From Micavibrio sp. UBA6929 (GTDB lineage Bacteria > Pseudomonadota > Alphaproteobacteria > Micavibrionales > Micavibrionaceae): DNA of 52,321 nt. How positions within the stretch are numbered: the first letter of the stretch is position 1; each line of letters opens with the position of its first letter. Below, piece by piece: positions 32,637-40,117 of this stretch. The notes beneath the pieces are model-generated. The model did not search any database. It was not told the origin of the DNA and saw only the letters and a program-made list of their open reading frames with translations. The translations under genes were made by a program, and so were the position numbers. The stretch spans positions 1-52,321 of the forward strand of contig DKAJ01000012.1 of assembly GCA_002448815.1 (NCBI GenBank), in the 5' to 3' direction.

Positions 32637-33260
32637 CTATCCAACCTTCACAAGGCCAGCGTCAAAAAGCTCGCCAACATAGTCCCAGTTGATCAGGTTA
32701 TCAACAAAGGCCTCAAGGTATTTCGGGCGTGCATTGCGGTAATCGATGTAATAGCTATGCTCCCACACGTCACAGCCCAGCAATGGCGTCTTGTTCAAAA
32801 TCAAAGGGCTTTCACCGTTTGGTGTGCCAAGGACTTCTAATTTACCAGTTTCGTTATCTTGCGCCAGCCAAACCCAGCCTGAACCAAACTGACCAGCACC
32901 TTTTGTAAGGAACTGATCGCGAAATGCGTCATAGCCGCCAAGGTCACTAGCGATTTTGGCTTCTAATTCGCCTGGCATTTTCTTGCCGCCGCCATTCGCC
33001 TTCATCCAGTTCCAGAAATGCTTATGGTTATAGTGCTGCCCAACATTGTTAAACAGGCCTTGGTTGCCCTGTTTGTGCGCGTTAACAACAACTTCTTCCA
33101 GTGTGTCACCCAAGTGAGGCAATCCTGAAATTAAGTCATTTCCTTTCACGACATATGCATTATGGTGCTTGTCATGGTGGAATTCTAACGTTTCCGCAGA
33201 CATATACGGGTCTAATGCATCATACGCATAAGGCAATTCAGGTAATTCAAAAACAGACAT
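32637..33260 (-). CDS. sodB: Superoxide dismutase, Fe/Mn family (Fe-type likely)
   Basis: Converts superoxide to hydrogen peroxide and oxygen. The start at 33260 is supported by an AGGAGA site and gives 207 residues; a longer frame adds nothing family-like. Ligand motifs are EFHHDKHHNAYV near the N-terminus, GQHYNHKHFWNWM in the middle, and DVWEHSYYIDYRNARPKY near the C-terminus with the last Asp and His ligands. Iron preference is guessed from the overall look and is not certain. Confidence 0.95.
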   Translation of the reverse strand: MSVFELPELPYAYDALDPYMSAETLEFHHDKHHNAYVVKGNDLISGLPHLGDTLEEVVVNAHKQGNQGLFNNVGQHYNHKHFWNWMKANGGGKKMPGELEAKIASDLGGYDAFRDQFLTKGAGQFGSGWVWLAQDNETGKLEVLGTPNGESPLILNKTPLLGCDVWEHSYYIDYRNARPKYLEAFVDNLINWDYVGELFDAGLVKVG

Positions 33261-33342
33261 GATATCTCTCCTTAGATATTTGTGGGTGGACACTCTCCGT
33301 CTCATAAGATAGAGATTTACGCACAAACCTCAAGGGCTCAGT

Positions 33343-34041
33343 ATGCAATATAACGATTTTTGCAGGCAAACCTTACAAAAAGACGCGCCTGATTTATATG
33401 CGATTTCATTGATGGCCAAACAGGCATCGCAAACGCACGCATTGTGGGCGGTGTTTGCCTTTCACCATGAAATCCGCCAAACGCGCACTCGTGTCAGCGA
33501 ACCCACGCTGGGGCTGATACGTCTGCAATGGTGGCGTGATGAGATTGAAAAGATATATGCAGGGCAACCTGTCGCGGCTAGTGAGGTTCTCGCAGCGCTG
33601 GCAGGTGCGATTGCGCAGTATAACGTGCCGCAAGACATGTTGCTGGCGATGATTACACCTTTCGAAGATGAGCTGCGGGCAGAAACGCCGCCCAAAACGG
33701 TGGCCGAGGTTTTAGAGATTTTATCGCATGTGCATACGCCTGTCTTAAAGATAGCCTCTTTTATAATGGGAACGCAGGATCAAGACGATATTTATAAGGC
33801 TGTGGCGCAAAATCGCGGTCTGATCGACGTCCTTCAACGCGCACAGCCGCAATCCATCGTCGCGCAGCAAGCACAAGCCTTTAAAGATGCATTTTCTAAG
33901 AAAGTAGGGGCGCAAGGGCGAATTATAAAAGCCTTTCAATCCTATAGCGCGCTGACTTATTCCAGAATAGAAAAAGGGTGCGTGCCTGCGCATCACCCCA
34001 ATACACCCTTGATATTATGGACAAACCTGCTGTTCCAGTGA
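33343..34041 (+). CDS. Squalene/phytoene-synthase-fold protein, NDUFAF6-like
   Basis: The 232-residue protein has the isoprenoid-synthase helix pattern but lacks the Asp-x-x-x-Asp metal-binding motifs: the first reads AFHHEIRQTRTRVSE, where an active synthase would have Asp pairs. The following LIRLQWWRDEIEKIYAG matches the conserved NDUFAF6-type segment. Mitochondrial NDUFAF6 assists complex I assembly; bacterial relatives usually sit beside the Mth938 gene. Here sodB and lpxR lie between them. It is probably not an active prenyl synthase. Confidence 0.75.
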   Translation: MQYNDFCRQTLQKDAPDLYAISLMAKQASQTHALWAVFAFHHEIRQTRTRVSEPTLGLIRLQWWRDEIEKIYAGQPVAASEVLAALAGAIAQYNVPQDMLLAMITPFEDELRAETPPKTVAEVLEILSHVHTPVLKIASFIMGTQDQDDIYKAVAQNRGLIDVLQRAQPQSIVAQQAQAFKDAFSKKVGAQGRIIKAFQSYSALTYSRIEKGCVPAHHPNTPLILWTNLLFQ

Positions 34042-34047
34042 TATAAT
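34018..34047 (+). promoter_or_regulatory. Near-consensus promoter for the small gene at 34083
   Basis: TGGACA (34018-34023) and TATAAT (34042-34047) are 18 bases apart and lie at the 3' end of the preceding gene. The transcript should begin near 34054, leaving a leader of about 29 bases. Confidence 0.55.
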
Positions 34048-34082
34048 GGCATTAGGGAAATAAAACAGGGGTATTGTTCATT

Positions 34083-34337
34083 ATGGTAGATTCTATATCA
34101 AGCATTGGCGCAGGCCAAAATGTTGAGGTATCTAAACGCGATACCCAGCAACGCGCCGAACAAAACGAGCGCAAAGAAAAAGCGGCAGGGCCCAAAGACG
34201 AAGTTCTGATCTCGGATGAGGCATTACAATTGTCTGAGCAGCGCGCAAGCCAAGAGGCCGTTGAAGCGCGTGAAGCCTTAAAATCACGCCAAGAAGAAAC
34301 ACTTGGCCTTGATCCGTCTTTTGATCAATCAGTCTAA
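34083..34337 (+). CDS. Small charged helical protein, unrecognised (84 aa)
   Basis: From ATG 34083 the product has 84 residues with no Cys and no hydrophobic segment. It is Glu/Gln/Ala/Arg-rich and probably one long helix, with DEVLISDEALQLSEQRASQE in the middle, a spacing slightly reminiscent of FlgM- or flagellin-related small proteins but not enough to assign. TTG 34074 is an alternative start. The gene has a near-consensus promoter just upstream and no partner on its strand. It converges with trmFO at 26 bases. Confidence 0.55.
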   Translation: MVDSISSIGAGQNVEVSKRDTQQRAEQNERKEKAAGPKDEVLISDEALQLSEQRASQEAVEAREALKSRQEETLGLDPSFDQSV

Positions 34338-34362
34338 CGAGAGTTACAATAAGCGCAGCCGT

Positions 34363-35784
34363 CTATAAAGTCTTGATCCAAGTATCAAGATCGTTCAGCG
34401 CGCGCGTTGTGTAGGCTTTCTTTCGGTCATTCCCTTTAAGCTTCGCACGCTTTACTTTGCCTTTTTTATTGGTGTATTCCACTGTGGCTTCTTCACGGCT
34501 GAGCGGCGGGAAAAGGCCAAAGTTAATATTCATAGGCTGGAATGTTTTGGCGTCCGCACCGCCTGTAATATGCATCATTAATGCGCCCACCGCGGTTGTT
34601 TGCGGAGGCGTTGAAATTGGACTGCCGAGGATTTCACTGGCGGCCATGCGTCCGGCGATCAACCCCATTGATGCACTTTCAACATAACCTTCACATCCTG
34701 TAATTTGCCCAGCAAAGCGCAAGCGTGGCTGCGTTTCCATTTGCAAACGTGCATTAAGCAATTGTGGTGAATTGATAAATGTATTGCGATGCAGGCCACC
34801 AAGGCGTGCGAAATTGGCATCCTCTAGGCCAGGTATGGTTTTGAAAACGCGCGTTTGCTCGCCCCATTTCATTTTTGTTTGAAACCCAACCATATTATAC
34901 AGCGTCCCAAGCGCATTATCTTGGCGAAGCTGCACAACGGCGTAAGGCTCTTCACCAGTGCGCGGGTCAACAAGACCAACAGGCTTCATTGGGCCATAAC
35001 GTAGCGTTTCGATTCCGCGTGATGCCATAATCTCAACAGGCATACATCCTTCGAAATAGGGAGTGTCTTGCTCTTGTTCGCCAAGGGACGGCGTGCCCGA
35101 TGGCAGTTCCCATTCCTTAAACAGGCCGTATTCGGCGCTTAGAAGCTCTTGCACAAAGGCTTCATATTGTTCCTTATTCATCGGGCAATTGATGTAATCT
35201 TTACCCGATCCCGCAGGGCCGACCTTGTCATAGCGCGATTGAAACCACGCAACGTCCATATTGATGCTCTCGGTATGGATGATCGGCGCAATCGCATCAA
35301 AAAAGGCCAGCGCATCTTTGCCGCTAAGCTCTTGAATGGCATTGGCCAAAGGTTCTGACGTTAGGGGGCCTGTGGCGATAATGACATGCTCCCACGCTTC
35401 GGGGGGGAGGCCATCAATCTCGCCGCGCTCAAGCGTGATGTTTGGATGCTCGCTCAGGGCCTTTGTGACACCATCCGAGAAAATATCACGATCAACTGCT
35501 AATGCGCCGCCTGCAGGCACTGCTGCCTTGCCGCCTTCGCGCATGATGATCGAATTTAACTTGCGCATTTCCTCATGCAAAAGGCCAACGGCATTATGCT
35601 CGTGATCGTCCGAGCGAAAAGAATTTGAACAAACCAGTTCGGCGCAGCCATCTGTTTTGTGCGCAGGGGTTTCGCGGACAGGGCGCATTTCGTGTAAAAC
35701 AACCTGCACGCCCATATTGGCGGCCTGCCATGCGGCCTCTGATCCGGCGAGGCCAGCGCCGATAATGTGAAGAACTTTGCTCAT
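34363..35784 (-). CDS. trmFO: Methylenetetrahydrofolate-tRNA-(uracil-5-)-methyltransferase TrmFO
   Basis: Flavoenzyme that makes 5-methyluridine at position 54 of tRNA with methylenetetrahydrofolate. The start at 35784 gives 473 residues, with the FAD motif HIIGAGLAGSEAAWQAA at about 6-22. Further signatures are CSNSFRSDDHEHNAVGLLHEE, PVGLVDPRTG and RFAGQITGCEGYVESASMG. A Lys-rich end (YTNKKGKVKRAKLKGND) replaces the usual short tail. The upstream extension beyond 35784 is not family-like and overlaps the divergent TerB-like gene. Confidence 0.95.
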   Translation of the reverse strand: MSKVLHIIGAGLAGSEAAWQAANMGVQVVLHEMRPVRETPAHKTDGCAELVCSNSFRSDDHEHNAVGLLHEEMRKLNSIIMREGGKAAVPAGGALAVDRDIFSDGVTKALSEHPNITLERGEIDGLPPEAWEHVIIATGPLTSEPLANAIQELSGKDALAFFDAIAPIIHTESINMDVAWFQSRYDKVGPAGSGKDYINCPMNKEQYEAFVQELLSAEYGLFKEWELPSGTPSLGEQEQDTPYFEGCMPVEIMASRGIETLRYGPMKPVGLVDPRTGEEPYAVVQLRQDNALGTLYNMVGFQTKMKWGEQTRVFKTIPGLEDANFARLGGLHRNTFINSPQLLNARLQMETQPRLRFAGQITGCEGYVESASMGLIAGRMAASEILGSPISTPPQTTAVGALMMHITGGADAKTFQPMNINFGLFPPLSREEATVEYTNKKGKVKRAKLKGNDRKKAYTTRALNDLDTWIKTL

Positions 35785-35866
35785 GCGCTCAGTTTGTAGT
35801 GAAACTTGTTGAATTATACAAGAGCAGACTTGCCAATCACCTATAATCACGCCCATAATCATAGGT

Positions 35867-36343
35867 ATGAATACTGTTATATCACCCAGTCGCTTTAACA
35901 TGTGGCGCGCCTTGTTTGCCTTAACGCATGCGGACGGCATCGTATCCGACGAAGAAATCAAGTTTATGCATGATAAGCTTGAAAACGTGCCGTTCTCGGA
36001 TGTGCAGCGCCATCAGCTATGCCAAGATATGGCGCAGGCGCAAAATATTCTGACGCTGTATGATCAAATCACGGATAGCGTTGATCAGGCCGAGTTTTTT
36101 AATATCGCACGCGCACTTGTGCATATAGACGGCGATTACGGCGCTGACGAGCGTGCCATCCTTCTGCGCCTAAAAGAACGCCATATCAAAAATGTGAATG
36201 TCGATGACTTGGTCGGCAAGGTTGATATTGCCTTTGAAACCACGCCGCGGCCGAAGAAAATTGAACCTATACTGGAAAACCCTGTGCAAGGTGAAAATAA
36301 AGTGCTTACGATCTTGCAAAAATTTTTCCAAAGGCTAACTTAG
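35867..36343 (+). CDS. TerB-like helical protein
   Basis: The 158-residue protein resembles the TerB/DjlA-type all-helical domain: LFALTHADGIVSDEEIKFM near residue 16-34 and ALVHIDGDYGADERAILL near 86-103 both give the acidic Asp-x-Asp-Gly / Glu pattern that may bind divalent metal. No other tellurite-resistance genes are near, so a stress or envelope role is possible but unproven. It is divergent from trmFO, and fdxA follows after 34 bases. Confidence 0.6.
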   Translation: MNTVISPSRFNMWRALFALTHADGIVSDEEIKFMHDKLENVPFSDVQRHQLCQDMAQAQNILTLYDQITDSVDQAEFFNIARALVHIDGDYGADERAILLRLKERHIKNVNVDDLVGKVDIAFETTPRPKKIEPILENPVQGENKVLTILQKFFQRLT

Positions 36344-36377
36344 GGCTAAACATAATAAGCCTATAAAAGAGGATCCC

Positions 36378-36716
36378 ATGACCTTTGTCGTTAAAGATGA
36401 TTGTATCAAATGTAAGTACACTGATTGTGTCGAGGTATGCCCAGTTGACTGTTTCTACGAGGGGGAAAATATGCTGGTCATTAACCCTGACGAATGTATT
36501 GATTGCGGCGTGTGTGAACCAGAATGCCCGATCGAGGCCATTGTCCCTGACACGGACCCATCTGCGGATAAGTGGATTGATGTTAATGCACGCTATGCCG
36601 ATGAATGGCCAAATATCACAATGAAAAAAGACGCCATGCCCGAAGCCGAAAAACATAACGGCGAAGAAGGCAAATTCGAGAAATATTTCAGCCCCGAAGC
36701 AGGCGAGGGCGATTAA
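36378..36716 (+). CDS. fdxA: Seven-iron (3Fe-4S/4Fe-4S) ferredoxin FdxA
   Basis: The 112-residue protein has the Cys pattern of FdxA: CIKCKYTDCVEVCPVDCF at 8-25 and CIDCGVCEPECP at about 40-51, forming one 3Fe-4S and one 4Fe-4S cluster, followed by an acidic C-terminal extension typical of FdxA. It donates electrons at low potential. It lies just before cysK and 1.8 kb from the ferredoxin/flavodoxin reductase, a possible redox partner. The ribosome site is GAGGAT. Confidence 0.95.
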   Translation: MTFVVKDDCIKCKYTDCVEVCPVDCFYEGENMLVINPDECIDCGVCEPECPIEAIVPDTDPSADKWIDVNARYADEWPNITMKKDAMPEAEKHNGEEGKFEKYFSPEAGEGD

Positions 36717-36745
36717 GCCATCTGCCATAGGATAAAGGACACACT

Positions 36746-37744
36746 GTGAAGACTTTTGAAAATACGCCAGAATCGCTTAAACCAACTGCCGATACGCGCG
36801 GTAAAGTCTATGGCTCTGTCCTTGAGGTTATCGGTGCAACGCCGCTTGTGAAGTTGCCGCGATTAACGGCAAAGTATCAGCTCAAAGCCGATATTCTGGC
36901 GAAATTGGAATACCTCAATCCATTGGCGAGTGAAAAAGATCGCGCGGCCTTTGCCATGATTACCGCGGCCGAGCGTGAAGGCAAAATTACCGCAGGGCAA
37001 TCAAGATTGATTGTGGCCTCTTCTGGTAATGCTGCGGTGAGCCTTGCCTTCGTTGCGTCAGCAAAAGGATATCGCCTGATTGTTGTATTGCCTGAAACGG
37101 TCAGTCTGGAACGCCGTAAAATTCTGAAAATCCTAGGGGCAGACCTTGCCTTAACACCGGCTGAGCGCGGCATGAAGGGCGCGATGGATCGCGCAGCAGA
37201 ACTTGCAGGCAAAGAGGACGGCGGCTATGTCATTGATCTGTTTGATAATCAGCCAAGCGTTCAAATTCAGCGCGAAACAACCGCCAAAGAAATATGGTTC
37301 GATACCGAAGGCAAAGTAGATATTCTTGTCGCAGGCGTGGGCACTGGTGCAACGCTCACAGGCATGACGCAGGTCTTGAAACAGCAAAAGCCAGATTTGC
37401 GTTCCTACGCGGTGGAACCTGCGGAAAGCGCCGTACTGTCAGGCGGCGAAGCTGGCCCGCACAAAATTCAAGGCATTGGCGCGGGCTTTGTTCCGCCATT
37501 ACTGGACCAAAGTCTGGTAGACGGCATTGTGAAAATCACAAATGAAGAAGCCATTCAAATGGCGCGCGAAGCCGCGTCTATTGAAGGGTTAGCCTGCGGC
37601 TTGTCTTCCGGCGCTGCGCTGGCCGCAGCGATTAAGGTCGCGCAAATCGCAGACAATGCAGGCAAGCAAATCGTTACGGTTCTTGCATCCCCGGCCGAGC
37701 GTTATCTCAGCACTGCACTCTTCGACGGTTTGGAAATTAGTTAA
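36746..37744 (+). CDS. cysK: PLP-dependent cysteine synthase
   Basis: Makes cysteine from O-acetylserine and sulfide. The 332 residues begin at GTG 36746, with the site AAAGGA upstream. The PLP-binding Lys is in NPLASEKDRAAFAM (about 57-70). The phosphate loop is GAGVGTGATLTGM-like, and the substrate loop reads VASSGNAAVSLAF instead of the common Thr-Ser-Gly-Asn-Thr-Gly; Ser-Gly-Asn is kept. cysM-type or related enzymes (cystathionine beta-synthase) are alternatives. It is adjacent to fdxA and a TauE-type exporter, a sulfur-metabolism neighbourhood. Confidence 0.85.
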   Translation: MKTFENTPESLKPTADTRGKVYGSVLEVIGATPLVKLPRLTAKYQLKADILAKLEYLNPLASEKDRAAFAMITAAEREGKITAGQSRLIVASSGNAAVSLAFVASAKGYRLIVVLPETVSLERRKILKILGADLALTPAERGMKGAMDRAAELAGKEDGGYVIDLFDNQPSVQIQRETTAKEIWFDTEGKVDILVAGVGTGATLTGMTQVLKQQKPDLRSYAVEPAESAVLSGGEAGPHKIQGIGAGFVPPLLDQSLVDGIVKITNEEAIQMAREAASIEGLACGLSSGAALAAAIKVAQIADNAGKQIVTVLASPAERYLSTALFDGLEIS

Positions 37745-37745
37745 G

Positions 37746-38561
37746 ATGATCATCGATGAGTTCTTATTGATGTCCGCTGGCCTCTTGGCGGCGCTTGGCG
37801 CATTAGCAGGCTTGCTGGCAGGCATGTTTGGCATCGGCGGTGGTATGGTGCTTGTGCCGGGCCTTTATTATATTTTTTCGCATTTGGGGTATGATGCTGC
37901 GGCCATGCATATGGCGGTGGGCACATCCTTGCTGACGATTGTGTTTACAGGCGCGGCGTCGGCCTATGCGCATTATAAGCGCGGCGCTGTTGATTTTGAT
38001 ATTTTTAAGAAATTCGGCATTGGCCTTGTACTTGGCGTGGCGCTTGGTACGGTTATGGCTGACCGGTTTGATGTGGATATTCTAAAAGGCATTTTTGCCG
38101 TGACGCAGTTATTATTCGGGTCTTATATGCTGTTGCGTCAGGATAAGCCCGTACTGTGTGATGCGCTGCCGCGTCAGCCTTGGACGACGATCATTGCAAC
38201 GATAAATACGGCGCTGGCAACGCTGCGTGGTGTGGGCGGCGGCGTTCAAAATGTACTGATTATGACGATGTGCAATGTGCCCATGCACCGTGCAACAGCA
38301 ACGGCTTCGGCGCTTGGCGCTGTGGCGGCCACAATGGGCGCAGCAGGGTTTGTGTGGATTGGCGGTGATGCAGTGAATTTGCCGCCGCATACGCTGGGCT
38401 ATATCAACGGGCCAGCCTTTGCCTGCATTATCTTTACAAGTGTAGCTTGCGCGCCATTGGGCGTGAAATTAGCACATGACCTGCCAGTGAAAAAACTGCG
38501 TAAAGCTTTTTCAATCTTTATCTTGCTGGTGTCGGCAAAAATGCTGGCTGAACTTATTTAA
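37746..38561 (+). CDS. Sulfite exporter TauE/SafE family membrane protein
   Basis: With ATG 37746, one base after the cysK stop, the product has 271 residues and about eight hydrophobic segments in two halves. TauE family motifs are present: GLLAGMFGIGGGMVLVPGL near the N-terminus and TLRGVGGGVQNVLIM in the second half. Family members export sulfite, sulfonates or other organosulfur anions; placement directly behind cysK suggests sulfur overflow control. It overlaps the convergent reductase gene by 8 bases. Confidence 0.85.
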   Translation: MIIDEFLLMSAGLLAALGALAGLLAGMFGIGGGMVLVPGLYYIFSHLGYDAAAMHMAVGTSLLTIVFTGAASAYAHYKRGAVDFDIFKKFGIGLVLGVALGTVMADRFDVDILKGIFAVTQLLFGSYMLLRQDKPVLCDALPRQPWTTIIATINTALATLRGVGGGVQNVLIMTMCNVPMHRATATASALGAVAATMGAAGFVWIGGDAVNLPPHTLGYINGPAFACIIFTSVACAPLGVKLAHDLPVKKLRKAFSIFILLVSAKMLAELI

Positions 38562-39582
38562 CGTCAAGCTTCGTCTGAAGAGAGCTGCTTGATGTTGTGT
38601 ATTCGAACTTCAACTTGGCATCTGGGTGGCAATATTTAAAGGCCTGACGTGACATCAGCGCGGCTTCGTGGAAGCCTGATAAGATCAGCTTTAATTTGCC
38701 CGGATATGTGTTGATATCACCCACAGCAAAAATGCCAGGCGTTGATGTTTCGAATTTCTCTGTATCAACGGGGATCAGATTTTCGTGTAAATGCAGGCCA
38801 AATTCTGCAATCGGGCCAAGCTTCATCGTAAGGCCAAAGAACGGCAATAACGCATCACACGCGATATCAACCATATTCTTGTCGCCATCAAGAACGCCAA
38901 TAGAAGAGAGCTGCCCGTCTTCGCCGCGTAATTCTTTAACTTGACCAATTTGGAAATCAATACGGCCTGCATCGCGCAGGGCTTGCATCTTATTCACGCT
39001 GTCTACGTGCGCGCGGAATTGGTCACGGCGGTGAATAAGGGTTACGCGTTTGGCAATCGGCTCAAGCGCCATCGTCCAGTCAAGCGCAGAATCGCCGCCG
39101 CCAACAATGACGAGGTTTTTATCGCGGAAGGAATCAATTTTACGCACGGAATAAAAAACAGAGGTGCCCTCATAGGCGTCAATGCCTTGGATAGGGGGCT
39201 TTTTAGGGACGAAGCTACCTCCGCCTGCCGCGATAATGACGCACGGCGCTTCAAGCACTGTGCCCATATCTGTTGTCAGACGCCATTTTCCGTCATCCGT
39301 TTTCTCAACTTTTTCGGCCATTTGGCTAAAGTGGAATTGCGGATTAAAGGGGGCAATTTGCTCCATCAGGCGGTCTGTCAGGCCCTGGCCGGTAATCTCT
39401 GGCCATGCCGGGATATCATAGATGGGCTTTTCAGGGTAAAGCTCAGCACACTGGCCGCCTGGACGGTCCAAAATGTCAACCAAATGGCATTTCATATCCA
39501 AAAGGCCAAGTTCAAAAACACAGAACAAACCACAAGGGCCTGCGCCAACAATAATTGCATCTGTTTGAATGATATCGCTCAT
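38554..39582 (-). CDS. Ferredoxin/flavodoxin-NADP(+) reductase (thioredoxin-reductase-like)
   Basis: The 342-residue flavoprotein has the FAD motif IVGAGPCGLFCVFELGLL near residues 11-28, GGQCAELYPEKPIYDIP (an FNR-2/YumC signature, without the redox Cys pair of thioredoxin reductase), the NADP motif VIVGGGDSALDWTMAL, and GIFAVGDINTYPGKLKLI near the end. It should reduce ferredoxin or flavodoxin with NADPH, plausibly FdxA encoded nearby. It follows the response regulator by 45 bases on the same strand. Confidence 0.92.
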   Translation of the reverse strand: MSDIIQTDAIIVGAGPCGLFCVFELGLLDMKCHLVDILDRPGGQCAELYPEKPIYDIPAWPEITGQGLTDRLMEQIAPFNPQFHFSQMAEKVEKTDDGKWRLTTDMGTVLEAPCVIIAAGGGSFVPKKPPIQGIDAYEGTSVFYSVRKIDSFRDKNLVIVGGGDSALDWTMALEPIAKRVTLIHRRDQFRAHVDSVNKMQALRDAGRIDFQIGQVKELRGEDGQLSSIGVLDGDKNMVDIACDALLPFFGLTMKLGPIAEFGLHLHENLIPVDTEKFETSTPGIFAVGDINTYPGKLKLILSGFHEAALMSRQAFKYCHPDAKLKFEYTTSSSSLQTKLDVK

Positions 39583-39627
39583 AGGGCAGGTATAATCCCG
39601 CGAAAAAGAAAGGGCAAGACCTAAATC

Positions 39628-40002
39628 TTAAATCGTATTCATCAGCTTGTTCAGGCGTAAGATCAGATCGTCTTCTTCAAAAGGCTTGATGATATAATCA
39701 CGCGCGCCAAGGCCAAAGCTTTGATGGATTTCGACAAGCTCCTTGCGCCCTGTCACCATCATGACAGGAATATCGCGCGTGTAGTCATCTTGTTGCAACT
39801 GATGCAAAACGTCATTGCCGTCCATTTCAGGCATGATCCGGTCAAGCAAAACGGCATGAGGCTGTTGCTGCTTGATGGCTTTTAAACCTTCTGCAGGGTT
39901 TTTATACAAGGACACTTCAAACCCGTTTTTGATCAAAATGTTCTCGATAATTCTTAACAGAACGGCATCATCATCAATTGCAATAATTTTTTTAGCAGCC
40001 AT
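39628..40002 (-). CDS. Single-domain response regulator
   Basis: The 124-residue protein is a lone receiver domain: the acidic patch IAIDDDAVLL (Asp10-12), the phosphorylated Asp in AVLLDRIMPEMDG, the Thr in MVTGRKE and the Lys in IIKPFEEDD. No output domain or partner histidine kinase is nearby. The start is supported by an AAGGA site. Such stand-alone regulators often pass signals to motility or cell-cycle proteins; nothing here fixes which. Confidence 0.9.
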   Translation of the reverse strand: MAAKKIIAIDDDAVLLRIIENILIKNGFEVSLYKNPAEGLKAIKQQQPHAVLLDRIMPEMDGNDVLHQLQQDDYTRDIPVMMVTGRKELVEIHQSFGLGARDYIIKPFEEDDLILRLNKLMNTI

Positions 40003-40117
40003 AACGGGGAATATCCTTGCCTAAAAGGTCAACGTGAATGAATTCTAATATAAGGGTTATCTCTTTGTAAATAATGGATAGATCATTATTACAAAAGGGT
40101 ACACATGAATGCAGGCC

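Noticed and set aside
35867..36343. Tellurite-resistance operon
   Set aside because: Only a TerB-like domain is seen; no terC, terD or terZ genes nearby.
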